Below, in pieces: positions 57,422 to 64,000 of a DNA stretch of 64,000 nucleotides. Both the position numbers and the translations under genes were made by a program. Each line of letters begins with the position of its first letter. Within the stretch, counting starts at the first letter, position 1. The stretch is taken from NCBI GenBank assembly GCA_963746825.1, contig CAVVCU010000010.1, positions 62,001 through 126,000 of the forward strand. Reading direction: 5' to 3'. The stretch is from JACVRW01 sp963746825. Lineage in GTDB: Bacteria > Actinomycetota > Thermoleophilia > Solirubrobacterales > Thermoleophilaceae. The notes under the pieces were generated by a model. The model was not told the origin of the DNA. It made no database searches and saw only the letters and a list, made by a program, of their open reading frames with translations.

Positions 57422-59358
57422 AGATCGGTCGGGGGAGGCGCGCCGCCGCCCGCGGGTGCGGGCTGAGCGCTGACGGGCGCGCCGGCCGCCGCCTTCTCCT
57501 TGTCCTCGTCCTTGAACACGGCGTGCACCGCGCCGGGCACGCCGTACTCGTAGGGCCCGCCCACCACGGTCGGAATCGAATCGAAGTTGAACACCGGCGG
57601 GGGCGAGGAGACCTGCCACTCGATCGAGTGCGCTCGCCACGGGTTGGCCACGGCCAGCGGGCCGTTGCGCCATGAGGCGATCATGTTGTAGAGGAAGATC
57701 AGGAACGACAGGCCGAAGAGGAAGGCCGAGACCGAGATGATCGCGTTCCAGGTGGCGAACTGCTCTGAGTAGTCGGCCACGCGCCTGGGCATGCCGTCGA
57801 TGCCCACGAAGTGCATCGGCCCGAAGGTGAGGTTGAAGAACACGAAGGACAGCCAGAAGTGGAGCTTGCCGAGGGTCTCGTCGTACATCCGCCCCGTCAT
57901 CTTCGGGAACCAGTGGTACAGCCCGGCGAAGATCGTGAACACCGAGCCGCCGAACAGCACGTAGTGGATGTGGGCCACGATGAAGTAGGTGTCCGACACG
58001 TGGATGTCGAACGGCACCACCGCGAGCATGATCCCGCTGATGCCGCCGAGGGTGAACATCGTGATGAAGCCCAGCGCGAAGAGCAGCGGCGTTCGCAGGT
58101 GGATCACCCCTCGCCACAGGGTGGCCAGCCAGGAGAAGATCTTGATGCCGGTGGGCACCGCGATCAGCATCGTGGTGATCATCATCGGCACGCGGAACCA
58201 GCTCCACATGCCCGAGACGAACATGTGGTGGGCCCAGACCGAGAAGCCCAGGATCACGATGGCCACGAGCGAGAAGGCCATCATCCGGTAGCCGAAGATG
58301 GGCTTGCGCGCGTGGGTGGAGATCACCTCGCTGACGATCCCGAACCCGGGCAGCATCATGATGTAGACGGCCGGGTGCGAGTAGAACCAGAAGACGTGCT
58401 GGTACAGCAGAACGTCGCCGTTGTCGCCCGGATTGAAGAAGTTCATGCCCAGCGATCGGTCGAGCAGGATGAAGAACTGCGACCCGGCGATGAACGGCGT
58501 GGCGATCACCACGAGCAGCGAGGTGGTGAAGTTGGCCCACACCAGCAGCGGCATGCGCCAGAAGGTCATGCCCGGCGCGCGCATGGTGATGATCGTGACC
58601 AGGAAGTTGAGCGCGGTGGCGATCGACGACGCGCCCGCGAACTGCACGCCCATCGTGAAGAACTGCTGGCCGAGCGGGGTCTCGGTCGATAGCGGCGCGT
58701 ACGCCGTCCAGCCGGTGGCGAAGGCCCCGCCCTCGGCGAAGTAGCTGCAGATCATCATCACGCCCGCGATCGGCAGCATCCAGAACGAGAGCGCGTTCAG
58801 CCGCGGGAACGCCATGTCCGGGGCGCCGATCATGAGCGGGATCACGTAGTTCGCGATCCCGGCGAAGACCGGGATGATGAACAGGAAGATCATCAGCGAC
58901 GCGTGGACCGAGAACAGGCCGTTGTAGGTGTTCGGATCCACGAACTGCGTGCCGGGCGTGGCCAGCTCGGCGCGGATCAGCATGGCCATGATCCCGCCGG
59001 CGATGAAGAAGAAGAACGTGGTGACGATGTACTGGATCCCGATGACCTTGTGGTCGGTGTTCACCCGGAAGTAGTCGCGCCACGAGTACGCGCCGTGGCC
59101 CGAGTGGTCCTCCTCGACCGTGGGCGCGCCCGAGGCCCAGCGGAACCAGTAGTCGAAGCAGCCGATGCCCACCAGGTAGCCCAGCGGCGCGGCGATCAGA
59201 GCGCCCACGGTGATGATGGAGTCCCACTCGAAGAGGGGGTCCCAGCCGTAGCCCGCGCGCCCCGCGACCACGATCCCCATGCCCAGCAGGAATCCCAGGA
59301 CGGCCCCGAGCGTGGCTCGGTACCAGCCCGGTGCGAGAAGGCGGTGGGTGAGCGTCAT
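57418..59358 (-). CDS. ctaD: Cytochrome c oxidase subunit I
   Basis: Catalytic subunit of the aa3-type haem-copper oxidase, 646 residues with at least twelve helices. FSVHASLMIFLFIIPVFAG carries a haem a His. FWFYSHPAVYIMMLPGFG holds the CuB His-Tyr pair, and GFSVWAHHMFVSGM the CuB histidines. FIVAHIHYVLFGGSVF carries the haem a3 and haem a His pair. The C-terminal 60 residues are a soluble tail with VQFDS-like IEWQVSSPPPVFNFDSIP and an acidic, Ala/Pro-rich end. A roughly 80-residue N-terminal part with two helices precedes the core. ATG at 59358. Confidence 0.95.
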   Translation of the reverse strand: MTLTHRLLAPGWYRATLGAVLGFLLGMGIVVAGRAGYGWDPLFEWDSIITVGALIAAPLGYLVGIGCFDYWFRWASGAPTVEEDHSGHGAYSWRDYFRVNTDHKVIGIQYIVTTFFFFIAGGIMAMLIRAELATPGTQFVDPNTYNGLFSVHASLMIFLFIIPVFAGIANYVIPLMIGAPDMAFPRLNALSFWMLPIAGVMMICSYFAEGGAFATGWTAYAPLSTETPLGQQFFTMGVQFAGASSIATALNFLVTIITMRAPGMTFWRMPLLVWANFTTSLLVVIATPFIAGSQFFILLDRSLGMNFFNPGDNGDVLLYQHVFWFYSHPAVYIMMLPGFGIVSEVISTHARKPIFGYRMMAFSLVAIVILGFSVWAHHMFVSGMWSWFRVPMMITTMLIAVPTGIKIFSWLATLWRGVIHLRTPLLFALGFITMFTLGGISGIMLAVVPFDIHVSDTYFIVAHIHYVLFGGSVFTIFAGLYHWFPKMTGRMYDETLGKLHFWLSFVFFNLTFGPMHFVGIDGMPRRVADYSEQFATWNAIISVSAFLFGLSFLIFLYNMIASWRNGPLAVANPWRAHSIEWQVSSPPPVFNFDSIPTVVGGPYEYGVPGAVHAVFKDEDKEKAAAGAPVSAQPAPAGGGAPPPTDL

Positions 59359-59383
59359 CGGAGAGTCTCCTGAAGGTACTTCA

Positions 59384-60178
59384 TCACTGGGCCGCTGCCC
59401 CCTGGGACGCCTGCTTTTGGCGCTCGATCCAGGCGTCCCACCGATCCTGCGGGATCACCCTCACGTTCTGGCGCATGGCGGCGTGGCCGATCCCGCACAG
59501 CTCGGCGCAGACCACCTGGTAACGGCCGATCCGGTCGGGGGTGAGGCGGATGTCCGTGGTGAGGCCGGGGACGGCGTCGGACTTGAGCCGGAACTGCGGG
59601 ACCCAGAAGGAGTGCAGGACGTCCTCGGAGTTGATGCGGAAGTGGACCGGCTGGTTCTCGGCCAGCACCAGGGCGTCCGAGGTCACCTTCTCCGCGGGGT
59701 ACTCGAAGGTCCAGGTGAACTGCTGGCCCTTGACCTCGACGATCATCTCGTTGGGTTGCTTGGCCTCGATGTCGTCGAGCACGACCCATCCGTACACCGC
59801 GAGCGCGGTGACCATGATGAAGGGGATCGTGACCCAGATGACCTCGAGGCGGGTGTTGCCGTGGATGGGCGGGCCGTCGCGCATGTCGCCGGGCTTGGCG
59901 GCGAAGCGGGTGACGGAGTAGATGACGATCGTCATCACGAGGACGAAGATCGGGACCGAGGCGATCAGCAGGACGTCGTAGACGGTGTCGATCTGGCCGG
60001 CCGCGCCGGCCGCGTTGACCGGGAACCAGTCGATGTAGAGGGACACGGCGACGCCGATGATCGATGCGATCGTCCCGTAGGCCAGCATCTTGCCGATCGG
60101 GTGCTTTTCGCCCTCGATGCGCGGGTCGTCCTGCGGAGGCCCCTTGGTGCTCCCCGCCTCTGGGTCCTTCTCTGCCAT
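59384..60178 (-). CDS. ctaC: Cytochrome c oxidase subunit II
   Basis: CuA subunit of 264 residues. A hydrophilic N-terminus with PPQDDPRIEGEKHPIGKMLAY is followed by membrane helices (about 30-45, 68-88 and 105-130). The outer cupredoxin domain has DVLHSFWVPQFRLKSDAVPG and then the CuA site QVVCAELCGIGHAAMRQNV, with both Cys, the His and the Met. No haem c domain is fused. ATG at 60178. It is the first oxidase gene after the AraC-type gene in the same direction, 63 bp downstream. Confidence 0.95.
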   Translation of the reverse strand: MAEKDPEAGSTKGPPQDDPRIEGEKHPIGKMLAYGTIASIIGVAVSLYIDWFPVNAAGAAGQIDTVYDVLLIASVPIFVLVMTIVIYSVTRFAAKPGDMRDGPPIHGNTRLEVIWVTIPFIMVTALAVYGWVVLDDIEAKQPNEMIVEVKGQQFTWTFEYPAEKVTSDALVLAENQPVHFRINSEDVLHSFWVPQFRLKSDAVPGLTTDIRLTPDRIGRYQVVCAELCGIGHAAMRQNVRVIPQDRWDAWIERQKQASQGAAAQ

Positions 60179-60241
60179 CCGGCGCGCGAGTTTACGGGAC
60201 GCGACGGCCGGGCGGGAGCCGGTTGGCGCGAGCGCCCAGGC

Positions 60242-60601
60242 TCAGGCGGCTATGCGCTCGGCTACGCCGCGCATCTCCGACGGCGGACAGCCGTGGTGGC
60301 GGCGGAAGGCCTTGGAGAACTGGGCAGGCTGGCGATAGCCCACCGACCGCGCGACCGCGGACACCGGCGTCTCGCCTTCCTGGAGCAGCTCGGCGGCCTT
60401 CGACATGCGCACTCGCTGCAGCTCAGCCCGGAAGCTCGTGTTGCGCTCCCCGAACACCCGCTGGAGCTGGCGCCGCGACGTGGCGATGGAGCGGGCAACC
60501 GCACCGAGCGAGAGGTTCTCGTCGGCAAAATCCTGCTCGATTACCGTGAGCGCCTCGGAGAACAGGGTCCTGCGCCGGAAGAGGGTGGTCTGTCTCACCA
60601 A
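60242..60601 (-). CDS. AraC family regulator, DNA-binding domain only
   Basis: Protein of 119 residues with two helix-turn-helix units: NLSLGAVARSIATSRRQLQRVFGE and ETPVSAVARSVGYRQPAQFSKAF. The final RRHHGCPPSEMRG is the usual AraC signature end. A separate ligand-binding domain is lacking; only about 30 residues precede the first unit. Start is TTG at 60601 or GTG at 60598. It lies just upstream of ctaC and divergent from a CBS gene with a 57-bp gap, so it may control either. Its signal is unknown. Confidence 0.88.
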   Translation of the reverse strand: MVRQTTLFRRRTLFSEALTVIEQDFADENLSLGAVARSIATSRRQLQRVFGERNTSFRAELQRVRMSKAAELLQEGETPVSAVARSVGYRQPAQFSKAFRRHHGCPPSEMRGVAERIAA

Positions 60602-60658
60602 CCTCTATTACGGACGACACGGCGATGTGGATGTCTCGAGTTGTAGGCTGCTTTTCCG

Positions 60659-61069
60659 ATGCAGGTCAGGGCCGGAATGAGCGAACGGGTTCTCACTGTG
60701 AATCCGGGTCGCTCGCTGCGAGAAGCGTCGGTGGCGATGGCGGAGCGACACGTGGGCGCGGCGGTGGTGATCGACCCCGAGCAGCCCGGTCCCGGCATCG
60801 TTACCGAGCGCGACGTCCTCGGCTCGATCGCGGCCGGCCAGGACCCCGATCGCGAGCTGGTGTCCGACCATCTGTCGTCCGACCTCGTCTTCGCCGCGCC
60901 CGACTGGTCGCTCGAGCGCGCGGCCGAGGCCATGGTCCGCGGTGGCTTTCGCCACCTGGTGGTGGTGGACGGCGGCAACATGGTGGGGATCCTCTCCATG
61001 CGCGACATAGTCCGCGTCTGGGTGTCCGACGGCGCCACCAGTGAATTGCCGTCGGACCTGACCGCCTGA
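60659..61069 (+). CDS. CBS domain pair protein
   Basis: Protein of 136 residues with two CBS motifs. SLREASVAMAERHVGAAVVID with PGIVTERDVLGSIAAGQDP is the first. SLERAAEAMVRGGFRHLVVVD with GNMVGILSMRDIVRVWVSD is the second. It resembles stand-alone CBS proteins that bind adenine nucleotides. ATG at 60659. It starts the small plus-strand group that includes an oxidase subunit IV-like gene, so an energy-sensing link is possible. Confidence 0.88.
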   Translation: MQVRAGMSERVLTVNPGRSLREASVAMAERHVGAAVVIDPEQPGPGIVTERDVLGSIAAGQDPDRELVSDHLSSDLVFAAPDWSLERAAEAMVRGGFRHLVVVDGGNMVGILSMRDIVRVWVSDGATSELPSDLTA

Positions 61070-61085
61070 TAGAACAGGTCCTCTC

Positions 61086-61190
61086 GTGGACCGCCGCCTA
61101 GCCCTCAAGAACCTGCGCACGGGCCTGATCGCCGGGGCGATCGCGCTGATCGTCTTCGCCCTGGCCTGGCTCGTGGCCCTCGTCTACTGA
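61086..61190 (+). CDS. 34-residue single-TM protein
   Basis: From GTG at 61086 the frame reads DRRLALKNLRTGLIAGAIAL and IVFALAWLVALVY: a basic N-terminus and one hydrophobic helix of about 20 residues. It follows the CBS gene by 16 bp, and its stop overlaps the ATG of the oxidase subunit IV-like gene (TGATG). Coupling and composition support it; function is unknown. Confidence 0.6.
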   Translation: MDRRLALKNLRTGLIAGAIALIVFALAWLVALVY

Positions 61191-61435
61191 TGGCCGACGA
61201 CGAGCACATTCACACCGGAGGACCCGAAGCGCCGCCGGCGGGCGAGGCAATCCACCTTCCCGGGCCGTCCTACCTTCCGGTGACCACGGCCTTCGGGATC
61301 GCGCTCGCCGTGTGCGGCATCGTGCTGTCGCTGGCGATGGTCGTGATCGGCCTCGCGATCACACTCGTCTCGGTCTGGCGCTGGGTCGGCGAGACCCGTC
61401 GCGAGATGGGCGAGCTCCCGCTAGAGCACCACTAG
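61190..61435 (+). CDS. Cytochrome c oxidase subunit IV-like small membrane protein
   Basis: Protein of 81 residues. The N-terminus is rich in His and Pro (EHIHTGGPEAPPAGEAIHLP), then GPSYLPVTTAFGIALAVCG. Two helices follow (about 30-48 and 50-68), and the end is RWVGETRREMGELPLEHH. The motif H-L-P-x-P-S-x-x-P near the first helix is typical of a small bacterial aa3-oxidase subunit. It lies about 1 kb from ctaC but in the opposite direction. ATG at 61190. Confidence 0.7.
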   Translation: MADDEHIHTGGPEAPPAGEAIHLPGPSYLPVTTAFGIALAVCGIVLSLAMVVIGLAITLVSVWRWVGETRREMGELPLEHH

Positions 61436-61477
61436 CGCCCCCGTTTGGCGCAAACGGCACATGGGTAATCCGCGCCC

Positions 61478-63451
61478 ATGCTGCGCATCGACGCCTCGGT
61501 CCTCGACTACTCGATCATCGCGATCTACTTCGTCGTGGTGCTGGGAATCGGCTTCGGCGCCAAGCGCCTGCTGAAGACCGACCTCGACTTCTTCCTCTCC
61601 GGCCGGTCGCTGCCGGCGTGGATCACCGGCCTGGCCTTCATCGCGGCCAACCTGGGCGCCCTCGAGGTGCTGGGCATGGCCGCCAACGGAGCCCAGTACG
61701 GCGTGGCCACGGTGCACTTCTACTGGATCGGCGCCATCCCGGCGATGGTCTTCCTGGGGCTCGTGATGATGCCCTTCTACTACGGGGCCAAGGTGCGATC
61801 GGTGCCCGAGTGGCTGCGCCGGCGCTACAACAAGCCCACCCACCTGTTCAACTCGATCTCGTTCGCGCTGGCCACCGTGCTGATCAGCGGGGTGAACCTC
61901 TTCGCGCTCGGCCTGGTGCTGTCGCTGATGCTGGGCTGGTCGATCACCACGGCCATCGTGATCGCGGCGGGCATCGTGCTCGCCTACATCACGCTCGGCG
62001 GGCTCACGTCGGCGATCTACAACGAGGTGCTGCAGTTCTTCATCATCCTGGCGGCGCTGATTCCGCTGGTCACGGTCGCCCTGATCGACGTAGGCGGATT
62101 CAGCGGCCTCGCCGACCAGATCAAGCAGAGCGACCTCGGCGAGCCTGGGCTGCACGCCTGGGAGGGCCTTGGGATCGGCGGCGACAACCCGCTCGGGGCC
62201 AACTGGATCGCCACCGTGTTCGGGCTCGGGTTCGTGCTCTCCTTCGGCTACTGGACCACGAACTTCGCCGAGGTCCAGCGCGCGCTGTCGGCCAACAACA
62301 TGTCCGCCGCGCGGCGCACCCCGCTGATCGCGGCCTACCCGAAGATCTTCATCCCCGCGCTGGTGGTGATCCCGGGGCTGGTGGCGCTCGTGACGATCCC
62401 CAACTTCGGCAGCGAGTCGAGCGCGGCCACCACCTACAACAACGCGATTCCGGCGCTGATCGCCGAGTACCTGCCCTCGGGGATGCTCGGCATCGCCGTG
62501 ACGGGCCTGATCGCGGCCTTCATGGCCGGTGTGGCGGCCAACGTGTCGGCCTTCAACACGGTCGTCACCTACGACCTCTACCAGGACTACATCAAGCCCA
62601 ATGCCGATCCGGCGCACTACATCCGCTTCGGCCGCATAGCCACCGTTGTCGGCGTGGCGATCTCGATCCTCACGGCCTTTATCGCCAAGGGCTACGACAA
62701 CATCATGAACTACGTACAGCTGCTGTTCTCGTACTTCAACGCGCCGCTGTTCGCCACGTTCATCATCGGGATGTTCTGGAAGCGCGCCACGCCCTGGGGC
62801 GGGTTCGCGGGCCTCGTGAGCGGAACCTTCGGCGCCTTCATGACCCACCAGCTGTACTCGAGAGGGACCATCGAGATCGCCTCTCCGCTGGCCGCCGACT
62901 TCTGGGGCGCGATCGTGGCCTTCGTGCTCGACGCGATCGTGACCGTGGTGGTCAGCCTCGCCACCCAGCCCAAGCCCGTCGAGGAGCTGCGCGGGCTGGT
63001 GTACGGCATGGCCGAGGGAACCGACTTGAAGCTCTCGCGCCGCGACTCGCTGTGGTGGCGCAATCCGAAGGTGCTCGGCGCCGGGGCCATCGCGATCGTC
63101 ATCGTCCTGAACATCATCTTCTTTAGATCTAGGAGAGCCGTGGCCGACGAGACTCCCCAATTCAGCGAGGATCAGGTCGAGAAGGCCACCAGCCTGCTCG
63201 ACATCCGCAAGATCATCGGCGGGCTGCTGGGGGTCTACGGGCTGCTGCTGCTCGGCGCGGGCCTGTTCGCGAGCGAGGCCGACAAGGAGAAGGCCGCGGG
63301 CGTGAACATCAATCTGTGGGTGTCGTTCGCGCTGCTCTTGGCTGCGGCCCTGTTCATGGTCTGGGGCTTCACCCGACCGCTGGTGGACGAGCTCGAGGAG
63401 GAGGACGAGGGGTCTACAGAAGCCGAGCCGGGGGCCCCGGCTCGACGCTGA
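61478..63451 (+). CDS. Sodium:solute symporter with fused small membrane domain
   Basis: Sodium-coupled transporter of the SSS/SGLT family. Residues 1-550 hold about thirteen helices with DLDFFLSGRSLPAWITGLAF and AANLGALEVLGMAANG, then YNKPTHLFNSISFALATVLI, TSAIYNEVLQFF and AAFMAGVAANVSAFNTVVTYDLY. The sugar-type members share these. After NIIFFRSRRAV comes ADETPQFSEDQVEKATSLLD, and then two helices (about 587-608 and 619-640) and an acidic tail. GTG at about 63140 has an AGGAGAG site just before it, so this last part looks like a separate gene joined in frame. The end overlaps the convergent galK by 38 bp. Confidence 0.88.
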   Translation: MLRIDASVLDYSIIAIYFVVVLGIGFGAKRLLKTDLDFFLSGRSLPAWITGLAFIAANLGALEVLGMAANGAQYGVATVHFYWIGAIPAMVFLGLVMMPFYYGAKVRSVPEWLRRRYNKPTHLFNSISFALATVLISGVNLFALGLVLSLMLGWSITTAIVIAAGIVLAYITLGGLTSAIYNEVLQFFIILAALIPLVTVALIDVGGFSGLADQIKQSDLGEPGLHAWEGLGIGGDNPLGANWIATVFGLGFVLSFGYWTTNFAEVQRALSANNMSAARRTPLIAAYPKIFIPALVVIPGLVALVTIPNFGSESSAATTYNNAIPALIAEYLPSGMLGIAVTGLIAAFMAGVAANVSAFNTVVTYDLYQDYIKPNADPAHYIRFGRIATVVGVAISILTAFIAKGYDNIMNYVQLLFSYFNAPLFATFIIGMFWKRATPWGGFAGLVSGTFGAFMTHQLYSRGTIEIASPLAADFWGAIVAFVLDAIVTVVVSLATQPKPVEELRGLVYGMAEGTDLKLSRRDSLWWRNPKVLGAGAIAIVIVLNIIFFRSRRAVADETPQFSEDQVEKATSLLDIRKIIGGLLGVYGLLLLGAGLFASEADKEKAAGVNINLWVSFALLLAAALFMVWGFTRPLVDELEEEDEGSTEAEPGAPARR

Positions 63452-64000
63452 TCGCCCCTTCGGGCAGCTGCGCGCCCGCCGCGAACAGCGCCAGCACCGA
63501 CCCGCCGAAGCCGCCGCCCATTATTCGCGCTCCGAGCGCCCCCGCACGCTTGCACCGCGCCACCGTCTGCTCCACCTCGGGCACCGAGACCTCGTAGTCG
63601 TCGCGCAGGCTCGCGTGCGAGGCGTCGAGCAGCGAGCCGAGCCCGGGCAGGTCGTCTTGCTCGAGCGCTCGCACCGCCGCGTCGACGCGGTCGTTCTCGC
63701 TGAGCACGTGGCGGACCCGGCGGTCGAGCGGGGCAGGCAGGGTCGCCACGTCCTCGGGTCGAGCCCGCCTCAGCGAATCGATGTCGAGGCGCTCGCAGGC
63801 CGCCCGGCACTCGTCGCGCCGCTCGTTGTAGCCCGAGCCGGCCAGGCTGCGCGAGGCGCCCGAGTCGAGCGTGGCCAGCACATGGTCGCCGAGCTCGAGC
63901 GGCACCTGGCGCAGCGTCGGCCCGGCCATGTCGATGCGAACCGCGTGGCGCTCCTCGCCGCACAGGGACGCGAGCTGGTCGAGCAGGCCGGTCTCGGCGC
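63414..64000 (-). CDS. galK: Galactokinase, C-terminal part, cut by window edge
   Basis: GHMP kinase that makes galactose 1-phosphate. Visible from the window edge: GLLDQLASLCGEERHAVRID (the catalytic Asp region), then LGSLLDASHASLRDDYEVSV and VPEVEQTVARCKRAGALG. GARIMGGGFGGSVLAL is the third GHMP motif. The C-terminus ends EPGPPARLL. About 195 residues are present; the N-terminal part with the ATP loop is outside. It converges on the sodium symporter gene, whose 3' end it overlaps. Confidence 0.88.
   Translation of the reverse strand, partial: AETGLLDQLASLCGEERHAVRIDMAGPTLRQVPLELGDHVLATLDSGASRSLAGSGYNERRDECRAACERLDIDSLRRARPEDVATLPAPLDRRVRHVLSENDRVDAAVRALEQDDLPGLGSLLDASHASLRDDYEVSVPEVEQTVARCKRAGALGARIMGGGFGGSVLALFAAGAQLPEGAISVEPGPPARLL

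Noticed and set aside
56579..59227. An 882-residue open frame running through ctaD out of frame into the UspA gene
   Set aside because: The upstream part is an Arg/His/Pro-rich shadow of ctaD; the real UspA start is the ATG at 57421.

Overview
The window is about 64 kb of very GC-rich bacterial chromosome. It is gene-dense: nearly every intergenic gap is under 130 bp, many neighbours overlap by four bases (ATGA, GTGA, TTGA, CTGA), and GTG or TTG starts are common. The content points to a deep-branching actinobacterium, perhaps Thermoleophilia/Solirubrobacterales; that class-level guess is inference only. Supporting traits are the order rplM-rpsI-glmM-glmS-acpS-nnr-alr, guaB3-guaA, murI-rph-rdgB, a mycobacterial-type pyrF, a luciferase-like monooxygenase and an aa3-type oxidase operon. 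I saw no tRNA, rRNA, CRISPR array, insertion sequence or prophage. No gap over 300 bases lacks a gene; the longest (about 300 bases) is the rplM leader. Layout: 1-5.3 kb holds nadB (cut by the edge), a deacetylase-like hydrolase, a SPOR-domain protein and an AsnB-like amidotransferase coupled to a glycosyltransferase. 5.4-19.9 kb is a housekeeping run: Flp-type pilin, murI, rph, rdgB, a cation efflux protein, a Roadblock-like protein, tldD/tldE, HU, pyrF, a LysM protein plus D,D-carboxypeptidase, a PfkB sugar kinase, guaB3 and guaA. 19.9-31 kb is an accessory stretch of small enzymes and conserved unknowns (cupins, VOC and SRPBCC proteins, GNATs, an ArsR regulator with its operator, an ion channel, DUF2237, DUF2277, DUF2855). 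31-42 kb is translation and envelope synthesis: an M23 peptidase, rplM, an rpsI with a long acidic extension, glmM, glmS, acpS, nnr, alr and a tRNA nucleotidyltransferase. 42-53 kb is mixed: CorA, HIT, cold shock protein, IF-1, an animal-type haem peroxidase, NupC with deoA, and a GT4 glycosyltransferase. 52.7-61.4 kb is respiratory: a dihaem cytochrome c, an aldehyde dehydrogenase, an AraC regulator and ctaC-ctaD-(double UspA)-ctaE with small membrane proteins. The right end has an Na+/solute symporter facing the 3' part of galK. Several genes (nadB, the SPOR gene, asnB, HIT, the gene at 48.5 kb, perhaps the symporter) need single-base corrections, mostly in short G or C runs, to restore one continuous homologous frame. 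This looks more like sequence error than gene decay, but only read data can decide. The most unusual items are the double-UspA protein inside the oxidase operon, the roughly 150-residue acidic extension on ribosomal protein S9, a 41-bp tandem palindromic repeat after glmS, two apparent CTG starts, a cation efflux protein with three C-terminal domains, and an ArsR operator that covers its own start codon.
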